From Sphingomonas sp. BK345 (GTDB lineage Bacteria; Pseudomonadota; Alphaproteobacteria; Sphingomonadales; Sphingomonadaceae), in the NCBI RefSeq assembly GCF_014193845.1, contig NZ_JACHZX010000001.1:806001-870000 (forward strand): a DNA stretch of 64,000 nt, in the 5' to 3' direction. Position 1 is the stretch's first letter. Every line of letters starts with the position of its first letter. Under the pieces are notes generated by a model. The model was not told the origin of the DNA. It searched no databases and saw nothing but the letters and a program-made list of their open reading frames with translations. Of this stretch, positions 1 to 6,815 are shown in pieces. A program made the translations under genes and the position numbers.

Positions 1-219
1 GCAACGGCGCGCGGCGCTCGGCTGTGCTGGAGCGGGACGGGGGTGGTGGGCCGTCTTGCCCATGGCGCCTGCGCGCAGGGGTCCACGGCGGCGTGGCGAG
101 CGCCGTGCGGTCTCTCTCCGCGACCATTCGCCTATGGTCGCCTGCCCCGTCCTTCCTGCCCGCGGCTTCAGGAGCTCGCCGTCCGCGAAGGTTCACCGGC
201 CTTGCCGCACGCAGTATCG

Positions 220-885
220 TCACCCGATCAGCCGCGGCACGGAGACGCGGGGCGGTAGCCCGGCGCGCGCGCGGCGCAGCGTCGCGGGCGCCTCCACCAG
301 CGGGGCCGCGCCCGCCAGCGCCTCCCGCAGCTTGAAGTCGCGCGGGATCGCGCGGACGGCCTCGGCGTCGCTGGTGAAATCGGGCGCGATCACGTCGAAG
401 GCGGCGATCAGCTCGGCGAGCGACTCCGGCGGCAGCGCGTGGAGCGTCGCCGCGAGCCGCCGCATCCCCTCGTCGTCGACGCCGGGCTCGATCTCCTCGT
501 CACCGAAACGCTCGAGCAGCAAGGTGAAGACCGTCACGATACGCGCCGCCACCGCCGCGATCGGGGAGATACCGGCGGCTTGGCAGACTGCGCGCTGGCG
601 AACGATGTTCGCCTCGATTCGTTGCGGTAGCTCCGATTGGTCCTGGAGCCCATGACTCTCCGATATGTCACGGACGATCGAGGCCTCTTCGCCGTCCAGC
701 GTGTCGGCGACGGCATCGAACGCGGCGATCAACGAAGGGAGCTGCTCCAGTCCCACATGGTCGAGGGCATCTCCTGTATATTCTCCGAGGCTGACGTTGG
801 CGTCGAGATCCAGCAGTTCTTCACCAATCTGCTCGATGAAGATGTAAACCGTCGCGTAGATGCGGGCGAGATCCATTATCGTCAT
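220..885 (-). CDS. Unrecognised protein with a duplicated ~70-residue domain
   Basis: I do not recognise this 221-residue acidic protein. It has no signal peptide or clear membrane segment. Residues 5-74 and 111-180 look like two copies of one helical module: LARIYATVYIF matches AARIVTVFTLL, LIAAFDAVAD matches LIAAFDVIAP, and both copies end in an acidic stretch followed by VRDI or VRAI. It lies 46 nt downstream of the 932-1519 gene on the same strand with no terminator between, so the two are probably co-transcribed. The start ATG has GAGGA about 10 nt upstream. Its 5' part is less GC-rich than the rest of the window. Immunity protein or regulator are guesses only. Confidence 0.6.
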   Translation of the reverse strand: MTIMDLARIYATVYIFIEQIGEELLDLDANVSLGEYTGDALDHVGLEQLPSLIAAFDAVADTLDGEEASIVRDISESHGLQDQSELPQRIEANIVRQRAVCQAAGISPIAAVAARIVTVFTLLLERFGDEEIEPGVDDEGMRRLAATLHALPPESLAELIAAFDVIAPDFTSDAEAVRAIPRDFKLREALAGAAPLVEAPATLRRARAGLPPRVSVPRLIG

Positions 886-931
886 GGTTACACAATCCTC
901 ACGCTTATCCTTCTCGTTCCAACCTTCCTTA

Positions 932-1519
932 TCATTCTTCTCGCGATCGCCGCGCGCTTCGCATCCTCCACTTCCCAGACGGCGTGTCCTCCGCCGATAT
1001 CATCCCGTCGATCATCGCAGCCACACCCGCGTTGGTCTGCGCGATCGTGATCAGTGGATTGGTGGTAAGCGCGGCTTTGAGGCCGGCGGCGCTGCTCCTC
1101 CCGACATCGGCTACGCCCTCCCCGACACCCGCGGCGAAGTCGACCGCCGCCGCCGCCGGATCGTGCGGCTGAGCCGCCAGTGCACGCAGATACTGCTGAT
1201 ATCGCGCCTCGATCGCGGCGCGATTGTCTGACCGGTCGCCATGACGCGAGAGCTGCTCGGCGCGCCACGCCTCAGCCTCCGCCCGCGTGCGAACCGGCGG
1301 CAGCTCCCGATCCTCGGTGAGCGCGATCTTCGTGCCGCCGTCACCACCTGGATTCGACGTGAAGCGGCCGTCACGTGGATCATGCCACGGATTGAACTTT
1401 AACTCGACGCCGTCCTCGCGGAGCGTCGGCAGCCTCCCGGTGCGCAGCCAGATCGAGAATACGCGCCGTCGTTCCGCGGGATCCAAGCCCGCGGGTAGAT
1501 ATGCTCTGGGCATGTTCAT
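932..1519 (-). CDS. Unrecognised protein with a WHDPRDGRF motif
   Basis: A 195-residue protein of unknown function. The chosen ATG has GGAG 7 nt upstream; a longer reading to 1600 lacks such a site. The N-terminal part contains FNPWHDPRDGRF (about residues 42-53) followed by a Gly-rich turn. Motifs of the form (N/W)HDPxxGRF recur in phage-derived and toxin-like proteins, which is recalled family knowledge and not a search result. The C-terminal half is an Ala/Gly-rich helical segment (about 120-180) like the pre-toxin regions of polymorphic toxins, but no catalytic domain follows before the stop. It is probably co-transcribed with the duplicated-domain gene at 220-885. Confidence 0.55.
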   Translation of the reverse strand: MNMPRAYLPAGLDPAERRRVFSIWLRTGRLPTLREDGVELKFNPWHDPRDGRFTSNPGGDGGTKIALTEDRELPPVRTRAEAEAWRAEQLSRHGDRSDNRAAIEARYQQYLRALAAQPHDPAAAAVDFAAGVGEGVADVGRSSAAGLKAALTTNPLITIAQTNAGVAAMIDGMISAEDTPSGKWRMRSARRSREE

Positions 1520-1831
1520 CGTGTCGCTCCGCCGTAGACGCGGCGAGAACATTTGAGCAACATTCTCCAACAAGGCAATCCGGTGCCGCCGCGCGATCAC
1601 CGCCGCGGGTCAGCGTGCGCGGCGCGCGCGTTGACCCAGGGTGACGCGTCGGAACACCCGCCGCGACGGAGCAGATAAGAGCCGCCGTTTCGGCTCGGTC
1701 GCACGACGGCGATCTGGATCGGTCCGGGCTCGTCCCGAAGGTCGCCTCGATCGCGCGCCGCGCGCGCGGCAACTGCGTCCATCCGCCGCCGCGGGTCACC
1801 GCGGTGGGGCGTAGATCAGCTCTGCGGGAAA
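1520..1831. other. Non-coding gap next to tRNA-Leu
   Basis: Between the 3' end of tRNA-Leu and the first cargo gene I see no convincing gene. Short frames exist on both strands but lack ribosome-binding sites and family resemblance. A promoter for the two minus-strand genes should lie here, but none stands out. I found no direct repeat of the tRNA 3' end within the window that would mark the other border of an insertion. Confidence 0.4.
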
Positions 1832-1918
1832 TGGTGCCCAGAAGAGGACTCGAACCTCCACGACCTTGCGATCGCCAGCACCTGAAGCTGGTGCGTCTAC
1901 CAATTCCGCCATCTGGGC
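1832..1918 (-). tRNA. tRNA-Leu (anticodon CAG)
   Basis: The reverse strand folds as a class II tRNA. The acceptor stem is GCCCAGA with TCTGGGC, and the D-arm contains GGCGGAATTGGTAGACGC. The anticodon stem CCAGC / GCTGG encloses loop TTCAGGT (anticodon CAG). A long variable arm precedes the T-arm GGTTCGAGTCC. The discriminator A is followed by an encoded CCA at 1834-1832. It reads CUG leucine codons, which are very common in this GC-rich genome. Its 3' end faces the two unrecognised genes. Confidence 0.95.
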
Positions 1919-1935
1919 ACGGGGTAGGCCGGCGC

Positions 1936-1964
1936 CTCTAGGGGGTGGTCGGCGCCCTTGTCAA
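1936..1964 (-). promoter_or_regulatory. Likely promoter of tRNA-Leu
   Basis: On the minus strand a perfect -35 TTGACA (1964-1959) is followed after 17 nt by CTAGAG (1941-1936), about 18 nt before the mature tRNA 5' end. The -10 matches the E. coli consensus poorly, but the perfect -35, the exact spacing and the position support a housekeeping-sigma promoter. Confidence 0.5.
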
Positions 1965-2061
1965 CACGCATTTTCACGATCCTCGCCGCACTGCCGCATC
2001 CGGCCTTGTCATCGGCGGGCGCGGCGGGCAGAGCGGCGCGCGTAGCGGAAAGGCGTTCGAG

Positions 2062-3003
2062 ATGAAGGACGGCATGAACGACAGACTGGTCACGCTGATC
2101 GGCGGCGGGGGGTTCCTCGGCCGCTATGTCGCGCAGGCCCTGCTCAAGACCGGCGCGCGCGTCCGCGTGGCGCAGCGCGACCCGCGCCAGGCGTTCTTCA
2201 TCAAGCCGCTCGGCGGGCTGGGGCAGACCCAGTTCGTCGCCGCCGACATCGCGCGGCCCGAGACGATCCAGCGCGCGGTCGCGGGCGCGGACGCGGTGGT
2301 CAACCTGGTCGGCACCTTCGCGGGCAACCTCCAGCGCGTCCACGTCGACGGCGCGCGCATCGTCGCCGAGGCGGCGCGCGACGCGGGGGCCGCGCTGGTC
2401 CATGTCTCCGCGATCGGCGCCGACGCCGGCGGCGACTCGGTCTACGCGCGCACCAAGGGCGCGGGCGAGCAGGCGGTGCGGCAGGCTGATCCGTCCGCGA
2501 CGATCCTGCGCCCGTCCACCGTGTTCGGGCGCGAGGACCAGTTCCTCAACCGCTTCGCCGGGATGATCGCGCGGCTGCCGGTGGTGCCGGTGCTGCGCCC
2601 CGCGGCGCGCTTCCAGCCGGTCTATGTCGTCGACGTCGCGCAGGCGGTGTTCGCCGCCATCGCGGACCGCGACGCGCACGCCGGCCACACCTACGAGCTG
2701 GGCGGTCCCGAGGTGCTGACGATGCTCGAGCTCAACCGCCGCGTCGCCGAGCATATCGGCCGCCGCCCGCACTTCGTGACCGTGCCCGACGGCGCGGGCG
2801 CCTTGCTCGCCGCGCTGCCGCTGACGCCGATCTCGGGCGACCAGTGGAAGCTGCTCGGCCACGACAGCGTCGTCGGCCAGGGCGCCGAGGGGCTGGCCGC
2901 GCTCGGCGTCGAGCCGACCCCGATCGACGCGGTCGCGCCCAACTGGCTGGTGCGCTACCGCAAGGCGGGGCGCTTCAGCATGATCAACCAGACCGCGGGC
3001 TGA
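2062..3003 (+). CDS. NDUFA9-like NAD(P)-binding protein (atypical SDR)
   Basis: A 313-residue protein of the atypical short-chain dehydrogenase/epimerase group resembling the complex I accessory subunit NDUFA9. The N-terminal IGGGGFLGRYVAQALL is the dinucleotide-binding glycine loop. Later features are the strand DAVVNLVGTF, VHVSAIGAD, and YARTKGAGE, which fills the place of the YxxxK motif. ILRPSTVFG is typical of the family. In bacteria such proteins are often annotated as complex I NDUFA9 subunit family proteins; substrate and role are not defined. ATG 2062 has AAAGG 8 nt upstream; ATG 2074 is an alternative. It is followed closely by uppP. Confidence 0.85.
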   Translation: MKDGMNDRLVTLIGGGGFLGRYVAQALLKTGARVRVAQRDPRQAFFIKPLGGLGQTQFVAADIARPETIQRAVAGADAVVNLVGTFAGNLQRVHVDGARIVAEAARDAGAALVHVSAIGADAGGDSVYARTKGAGEQAVRQADPSATILRPSTVFGREDQFLNRFAGMIARLPVVPVLRPAARFQPVYVVDVAQAVFAAIADRDAHAGHTYELGGPEVLTMLELNRRVAEHIGRRPHFVTVPDGAGALLAALPLTPISGDQWKLLGHDSVVGQGAEGLAALGVEPTPIDAVAPNWLVRYRKAGRFSMINQTAG

Positions 3004-3049
3004 TCGGCGCGCGGGAGACGCGCCGGTGAGCTCGGGGGGGAGAAAGACA

Positions 3050-3859
3050 TTGAACGACCTGCTGATCACCATCCTCCTCGGCATCGTCGAGGGGGTCACC
3101 GAGTTCCTGCCCGTCTCCTCCACCGGGCATCTCGTGCTCGCCGGCGCGCTGCTGGGGCTGAAGGAGGCCGACGCCACCTTCGACATCGTCATCCAGCTGG
3201 GCGCGATCCTGGCGGTGATCGTGCTGTTCTGGCGGCGCTTCCTCAAGGTCGGCGAGGGGCTGCTGCGGCGCGATCCCGGCGCGATCCGCTTCACCCGCAA
3301 CGTGCTGCTCGGCTTCCTGCCCTCCGCCGTCGTCGGCGCGATCGCTTATTCCTCGATCCGCAAGGTGCTCGAGGCGCCCGGCATCGGGCCGACCGTGGTG
3401 GCGGTGGCGCTGATCGTCGGCGGTCTCGCGATCCTGTTCATCGAGCGCACCGTCCCCCCCGCCCCCAAGAGCGAGGTGGAGACGATGTCGTGGCGCGTCG
3501 CGCTCGGCATCGGGGTCGTCCAGTGCATCTCGATGATCCCGGGCGTCAGCCGCTCGGGCGCGACGATCATGGGCGCGCGCGCGATGCGCGTCGACCAGGA
3601 GACCGCCGCCGAGTACAGCTTCTTCCTCGCCATCCCGACGATGCTCGGCGCCACCACGCTGGCTTTGTGGAAGAGCCGCGACCTGCCCGGCCACGTCGAT
3701 TACGGCGCGATCGCGATCGGCTTCGTCGTCGCCTTCGTCGTCGCGCTGCTGGTGATCCGCTGGTTCATGGGCGTGGTGACGAAGCACGGTTTCGCACCCT
3801 TCGCCTGGTACCGCATCGGTGCGGGCACGCTCGCGCTCATCCTGCTCGCGATGCATTGA
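3050..3859 (+). CDS. uppP: Undecaprenyl-diphosphatase UppP
   Basis: A multi-pass inner-membrane phosphatase of 269 residues that removes one phosphate from undecaprenyl diphosphate, recycling the lipid carrier for peptidoglycan and polysaccharide assembly. Both family signatures are intact: EGVTEFLPVSSTGH near the N-terminus and IPGVSRSGATIMGA in the middle. About eight hydrophobic segments fit the BacA/UppP fold. I chose TTG at 3050 because GGGGGAG lies 7-8 nt upstream and the protein then begins LNDLLITILLG as in homologues; a GTG at 3026 would add an unusual eight-residue tail. It lies 46 nt after the NDUFA9-like gene and may share its transcript. Confidence 0.93.
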   Translation: MNDLLITILLGIVEGVTEFLPVSSTGHLVLAGALLGLKEADATFDIVIQLGAILAVIVLFWRRFLKVGEGLLRRDPGAIRFTRNVLLGFLPSAVVGAIAYSSIRKVLEAPGIGPTVVAVALIVGGLAILFIERTVPPAPKSEVETMSWRVALGIGVVQCISMIPGVSRSGATIMGARAMRVDQETAAEYSFFLAIPTMLGATTLALWKSRDLPGHVDYGAIAIGFVVAFVVALLVIRWFMGVVTKHGFAPFAWYRIGAGTLALILLAMH

Positions 3860-4011
3860 GCCGAAGCGGACCTTCTTCTCACGTCCAAGTGGAAGGACGC
3901 TGCGTGAGCACGCAACAATCGAAGTTTTTTCGGCAGCTTTGCTGACGTATCGGCCAGAAAGTGCGTGACTCACCTATGTCGGTGTGAGACGTCGGCTGTC
4001 GGAGGACACCG

Positions 4012-5451
4012 ATGGCCGACATGCTCAAGTTCGTGGATCGCGCGCAATCCTATCCCGCCAAGCGCGGGGCGGCCGATCGCGCCGACGATTTCCGCGAGAT
4101 CGCCGAGCGCTACGCCACCCCCGCGGCGGAGGACCAGGCGGGGCGCTGCTCGCAGTGCGGCGTGCCCTATTGCTCGGTCCACTGCCCGCTCCACAACCAT
4201 ATCCCCGACTGGCTGCGGCTCACCGCCGAGGGCCGGCTGCGCGAGGCCTATGAGCTGAGCAACGCCACCTCGACGATGCCCGAGATCTGCGGCCGCATCT
4301 GCCCGCAGGACCGGCTGTGCGAGGGCAATTGCGTGATCGAGTTCAGCGGCCACGGCGCGGTGACGATCGGCTCGGTCGAGAAGTTCATCACCGATACCGC
4401 CTGGGAGGAGGGCTGGGTCGAGCCGCTCGTCCCGGGCCCCGCGCGCGGCCAGTCGGTCGGCGTGATCGGCGCGGGTCCGGCCGGGCTCACCGCGGCGGAA
4501 TATCTGCGCGGCCACGGCTATGAGGTCCACGTCTACGACCGCCATGACCGCGCCGGCGGGCTGCTGACCTACGGCATCCCCGGCTTCAAGCTGGAGAAGC
4601 CCGTGGTCATGCGCCGGGTCGAGCGGCTCAAGGCGGGCGGGATCGTCTTCCACGAGGGCTTCGAGGTTGGCCGCGACGCCACGCTCGACGAGCTGCGCGC
4701 GCGCCACGATTCGCTGCTGATCGCGACCGGCGTCTACCAGGCGCGCGCGATCGACCTCGCCGGCAACGAGCTGGGCGGGGTCGTGCCCGCGCTCGACTTC
4801 CTCACCGCGTCGAACCGCAAGGGCTTCGGCGACCACGTCCCCGCCTTCGAGGACGGCTCGCTCAACGCCGCCGGGCGCGACGTGGTGGTGATCGGCGGCG
4901 GCGACACCGCGATGGACTGCGTCCGCACCGCGATCCGCCAGGGCGCCACCAGCGTGAAGTGCCTCTACCGCCGCGACCGCGCCAACATGCCGGGCTCGCA
5001 GCGCGAGGTCGCCAACGCCGAGGAAGAGGGCGTCGAGTTCGTCTGGCTCGCCGCGCCGGCCAAGTTCACGGGCGCGGAGGGCAAGGTCGGCGCGGTCGAG
5101 GTCAACCGCATGCGGCTCGGCGCGCCCGACGCGAGCGGGCGGCGCGCCCCCGAGGTCGCCCCCGGCGGCGCCGAGACGATGAAGGCGGACCTGGTCATCA
5201 AGGCGCTCGGCTTCGATGCCGAGGAGCTGCCGCGGCTGTGGGACGCGGCCGAGCTGGGCGTGACCCGCTGGGGCACGGTGCTGGTCGACTCCAAGACGCT
5301 GATGACCAGCCTCGACGGCGTGTTCGCGGCGGGCGACATCGTCCGCGGCGCCAGCCTGGTGGTGTGGGCGATCCGCGACGGCCGCGACGTGGCGGCGACG
5401 ATGCACCAGTATCTGAAGGCGAAGGCGAAGAGCGAGAAGGTCGCGGCGTGA
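4012..5451 (+). CDS. gltD: Glutamate synthase small (beta) subunit
   Basis: A 479-residue NADPH-dependent beta subunit. It passes electrons from NADPH through FAD and Fe-S clusters to the large subunit, which makes glutamate from glutamine and 2-oxoglutarate. The N-terminal cysteine domain (CSQCGVPYCSVHCPLHN and ICGRICPQDRLCEGNC, about residues 45-108) binds the Fe-S clusters. IGAGPAGLTAAEYL (about 150) binds FAD, VVIGGGDTAMDC (about 291) binds NADPH, and AAGDIVRGASLVVWAI closes the C-terminus. SD GGAGG lies 6 nt before ATG. It leads a five-gene overlapping operon ending in gltB, with three unrelated genes between the two subunits. Confidence 0.95.
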   Translation: MADMLKFVDRAQSYPAKRGAADRADDFREIAERYATPAAEDQAGRCSQCGVPYCSVHCPLHNHIPDWLRLTAEGRLREAYELSNATSTMPEICGRICPQDRLCEGNCVIEFSGHGAVTIGSVEKFITDTAWEEGWVEPLVPGPARGQSVGVIGAGPAGLTAAEYLRGHGYEVHVYDRHDRAGGLLTYGIPGFKLEKPVVMRRVERLKAGGIVFHEGFEVGRDATLDELRARHDSLLIATGVYQARAIDLAGNELGGVVPALDFLTASNRKGFGDHVPAFEDGSLNAAGRDVVVIGGGDTAMDCVRTAIRQGATSVKCLYRRDRANMPGSQREVANAEEEGVEFVWLAAPAKFTGAEGKVGAVEVNRMRLGAPDASGRRAPEVAPGGAETMKADLVIKALGFDAEELPRLWDAAELGVTRWGTVLVDSKTLMTSLDGVFAAGDIVRGASLVVWAIRDGRDVAATMHQYLKAKAKSEKVAA

Positions 5452-6035
5452 TCGCGCGGCCCGTTCTCCTCGCCGCACTGGCGCTGGCCGCCGCGCCGGC
5501 CGCGGCGCAGACCGGCGCGCCCGGCCCGGCCGCCATCGCCGCGCCCGAACCGGCTCGGCTCGCCGCCGCGCGGCGCGTGCTCGACCGGCTGATGCCGCCC
5601 GCGACCCGCGCGGCGACGGTCTCCGCGATGGTCGCGCCGATGATGGCGAACATGCGCGAGGGCATGGCGCAGAGCCCGCAGCTGGGTGCCATGCTGCGGG
5701 AGAACGCCAAGATGAAGGCGGTGTTCGATCGCTTCATGGACGCGCAGGAGCAGCGCTCGCTGGCGCTGATCCGTGACTCGATGCCGGGGATGGTGGAAGC
5801 GATGGCGCGCGCCTATGCGCGCCGCTTCGACGTGACGCAGCTCGGCGAGATCGAGCGCTTCTTCGCCACGCCGACCGGCGCCGCCTATGCCCAGACGTCG
5901 ATGTCGGTCATGAGCGATCCCGACGTCGCCGCCTTCCAGCGCCAGATGATGACGGACGCGATGCGCCAGGCACAGGCGAGCACCGGCGATCTCGCCAGGG
6001 AGATCGCGGCGGTGCAGGCGGAGGCGCGGCAGTGA
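5448..6035 (+). CDS. Exported DUF2059-family protein
   Basis: A 195-residue protein starting at a GTG that overlaps the gltD stop (GTGA), so the two are translationally coupled. The N-terminus is a signal peptide (RPVLLAALALAAAPAAAQ, cleavage after about residue 19). The body has Met-rich helices and a segment like DUF2059: RRFDVTQLGEIERFF followed by TPTGAAYAQTSMSVM. DUF2059 proteins are small periplasmic proteins of unknown function, common in alphaproteobacteria. Nothing links it chemically to glutamate synthesis; its place in the operon is the only clue. Confidence 0.8.
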   Translation: MIARPVLLAALALAAAPAAAQTGAPGPAAIAAPEPARLAAARRVLDRLMPPATRAATVSAMVAPMMANMREGMAQSPQLGAMLRENAKMKAVFDRFMDAQEQRSLALIRDSMPGMVEAMARAYARRFDVTQLGEIERFFATPTGAAYAQTSMSVMSDPDVAAFQRQMMTDAMRQAQASTGDLAREIAAVQAEARQ

Positions 6036-6048
6036 CGCGGCGCGCGCG

Positions 6049-6345
6049 ATGAGGCTGCCGCCCGACTATGTCGCCGCGATCAAGGAAGCCGCGCGCGAGG
6101 CGTTCGGCGAGGGCGCGGTGGTGCGCCTGTTCGGCAGCCGCGTGCGCGACGATCGGCGCGGCGGCGACATCGACCTGCACTTCGAAGTCGATCCCGGTCG
6201 CGGCACCGACGCCGAACTCGACCGCTTCGAGGACAAGCTGTTCCAGCGCATCGAGCCGCAGCGCGTCGACAAGGTCTTCAGCGTGCGCGGTGAGCCGCTC
6301 GGCCCGTTCGAGCAGATCGCCTATCGCGATGGGGTGGTGCTGTGA
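6049..6345 (+). CDS. MNT-type nucleotidyltransferase antitoxin
   Basis: A 98-residue minimal nucleotidyltransferase. The active-site motif is intact: FGSRVRDDRRGGDIDL holds the GS...DxD pattern whose two aspartates bind metal. In HEPN-MNT (type VII) toxin-antitoxin pairs such proteins neutralise the partner by adding AMP to a tyrosine next to the HEPN active site. The stop overlaps the start of the HEPN gene (GTGA), the usual arrangement. The unusual point is the location, between the DUF2059 gene (13 nt upstream) and gltB, inside the glutamate synthase operon. Confidence 0.85.
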   Translation: MRLPPDYVAAIKEAAREAFGEGAVVRLFGSRVRDDRRGGDIDLHFEVDPGRGTDAELDRFEDKLFQRIEPQRVDKVFSVRGEPLGPFEQIAYRDGVVL

Positions 6346-6815
6346 CCGCGCCGGAGGGCGTCCTGCTCACGAAGCTGACGACCGCGCTCGACTCGGTGCT
6401 GCGCGGTGCGGACGTCGCTGCCCGCATCCTCGGTACGTTGCCCGAGACGGCCGTCGACTTCGCGGCACTCGATGACCTGCGCGCCACAGGCGCGCGCGCC
6501 CTGCTCAAGGCGGTAGAACAGGCGCAGGATCTGCTCGCCCGCATCTTTCGGACGTATCTGATCGCCGAACAGATCGACATCTCCGAGATGACCGCGCGCG
6601 ACATCGCGAACCGTATGGAAAAGTACGGGATGCTCGCCGATGCGGCGGCCTGGTCCGGGCTCGTGCGGCTGCGCCACCGCTTGGCGCATGAATATCCCGT
6701 CAGCCCCACCGAACAGCGTGAACGCGTCTTCGATGCGCTGGCGGCGGTGCCGCTGCTCCGCTCCATCCGCGATGGTCTTCTACCGACGCTTCATACCAAG
6801 GGTTATTTGGCATGA
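6342..6815 (+). CDS. HEPN-domain toxin, partner of the MNT protein
   Basis: A 157-residue helical protein with the HEPN ribonuclease signature near residue 113: RHRLAHEY, i.e. R-x4-H-x-Y. The Arg and His are the RNase residues, and the Tyr is the residue AMPylated by MNT partners in characterised pairs. It starts at a GTG overlapping the MNT stop and ends in an ATGA overlap with gltB, so gltB translation is coupled to that of the toxin gene. An RNase toxin role follows from the family; activity here is inferred from intact motifs. Confidence 0.82.
   Translation: MTAPEGVLLTKLTTALDSVLRGADVAARILGTLPETAVDFAALDDLRATGARALLKAVEQAQDLLARIFRTYLIAEQIDISEMTARDIANRMEKYGMLADAAAWSGLVRLRHRLAHEYPVSPTEQRERVFDALAAVPLLRSIRDGLLPTLHTKGYLA

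Noticed and set aside
1..219. A gene at the left edge
   Set aside because: Several short frames exist, but none has an SD or family resemblance.
1380..1799. Minus-strand open frames between tRNA-Leu and the WHDPRDGRF gene
   Set aside because: No SD, Arg-rich composition in an unlikely frame, and overlap with the better supported gene.
3860..4011. Small RNA or riboswitch before gltD
   Set aside because: A T-run and a weak CTCACC/GGTG(TG)AG inverted repeat are present, but I could not draw a convincing structure or known motif.
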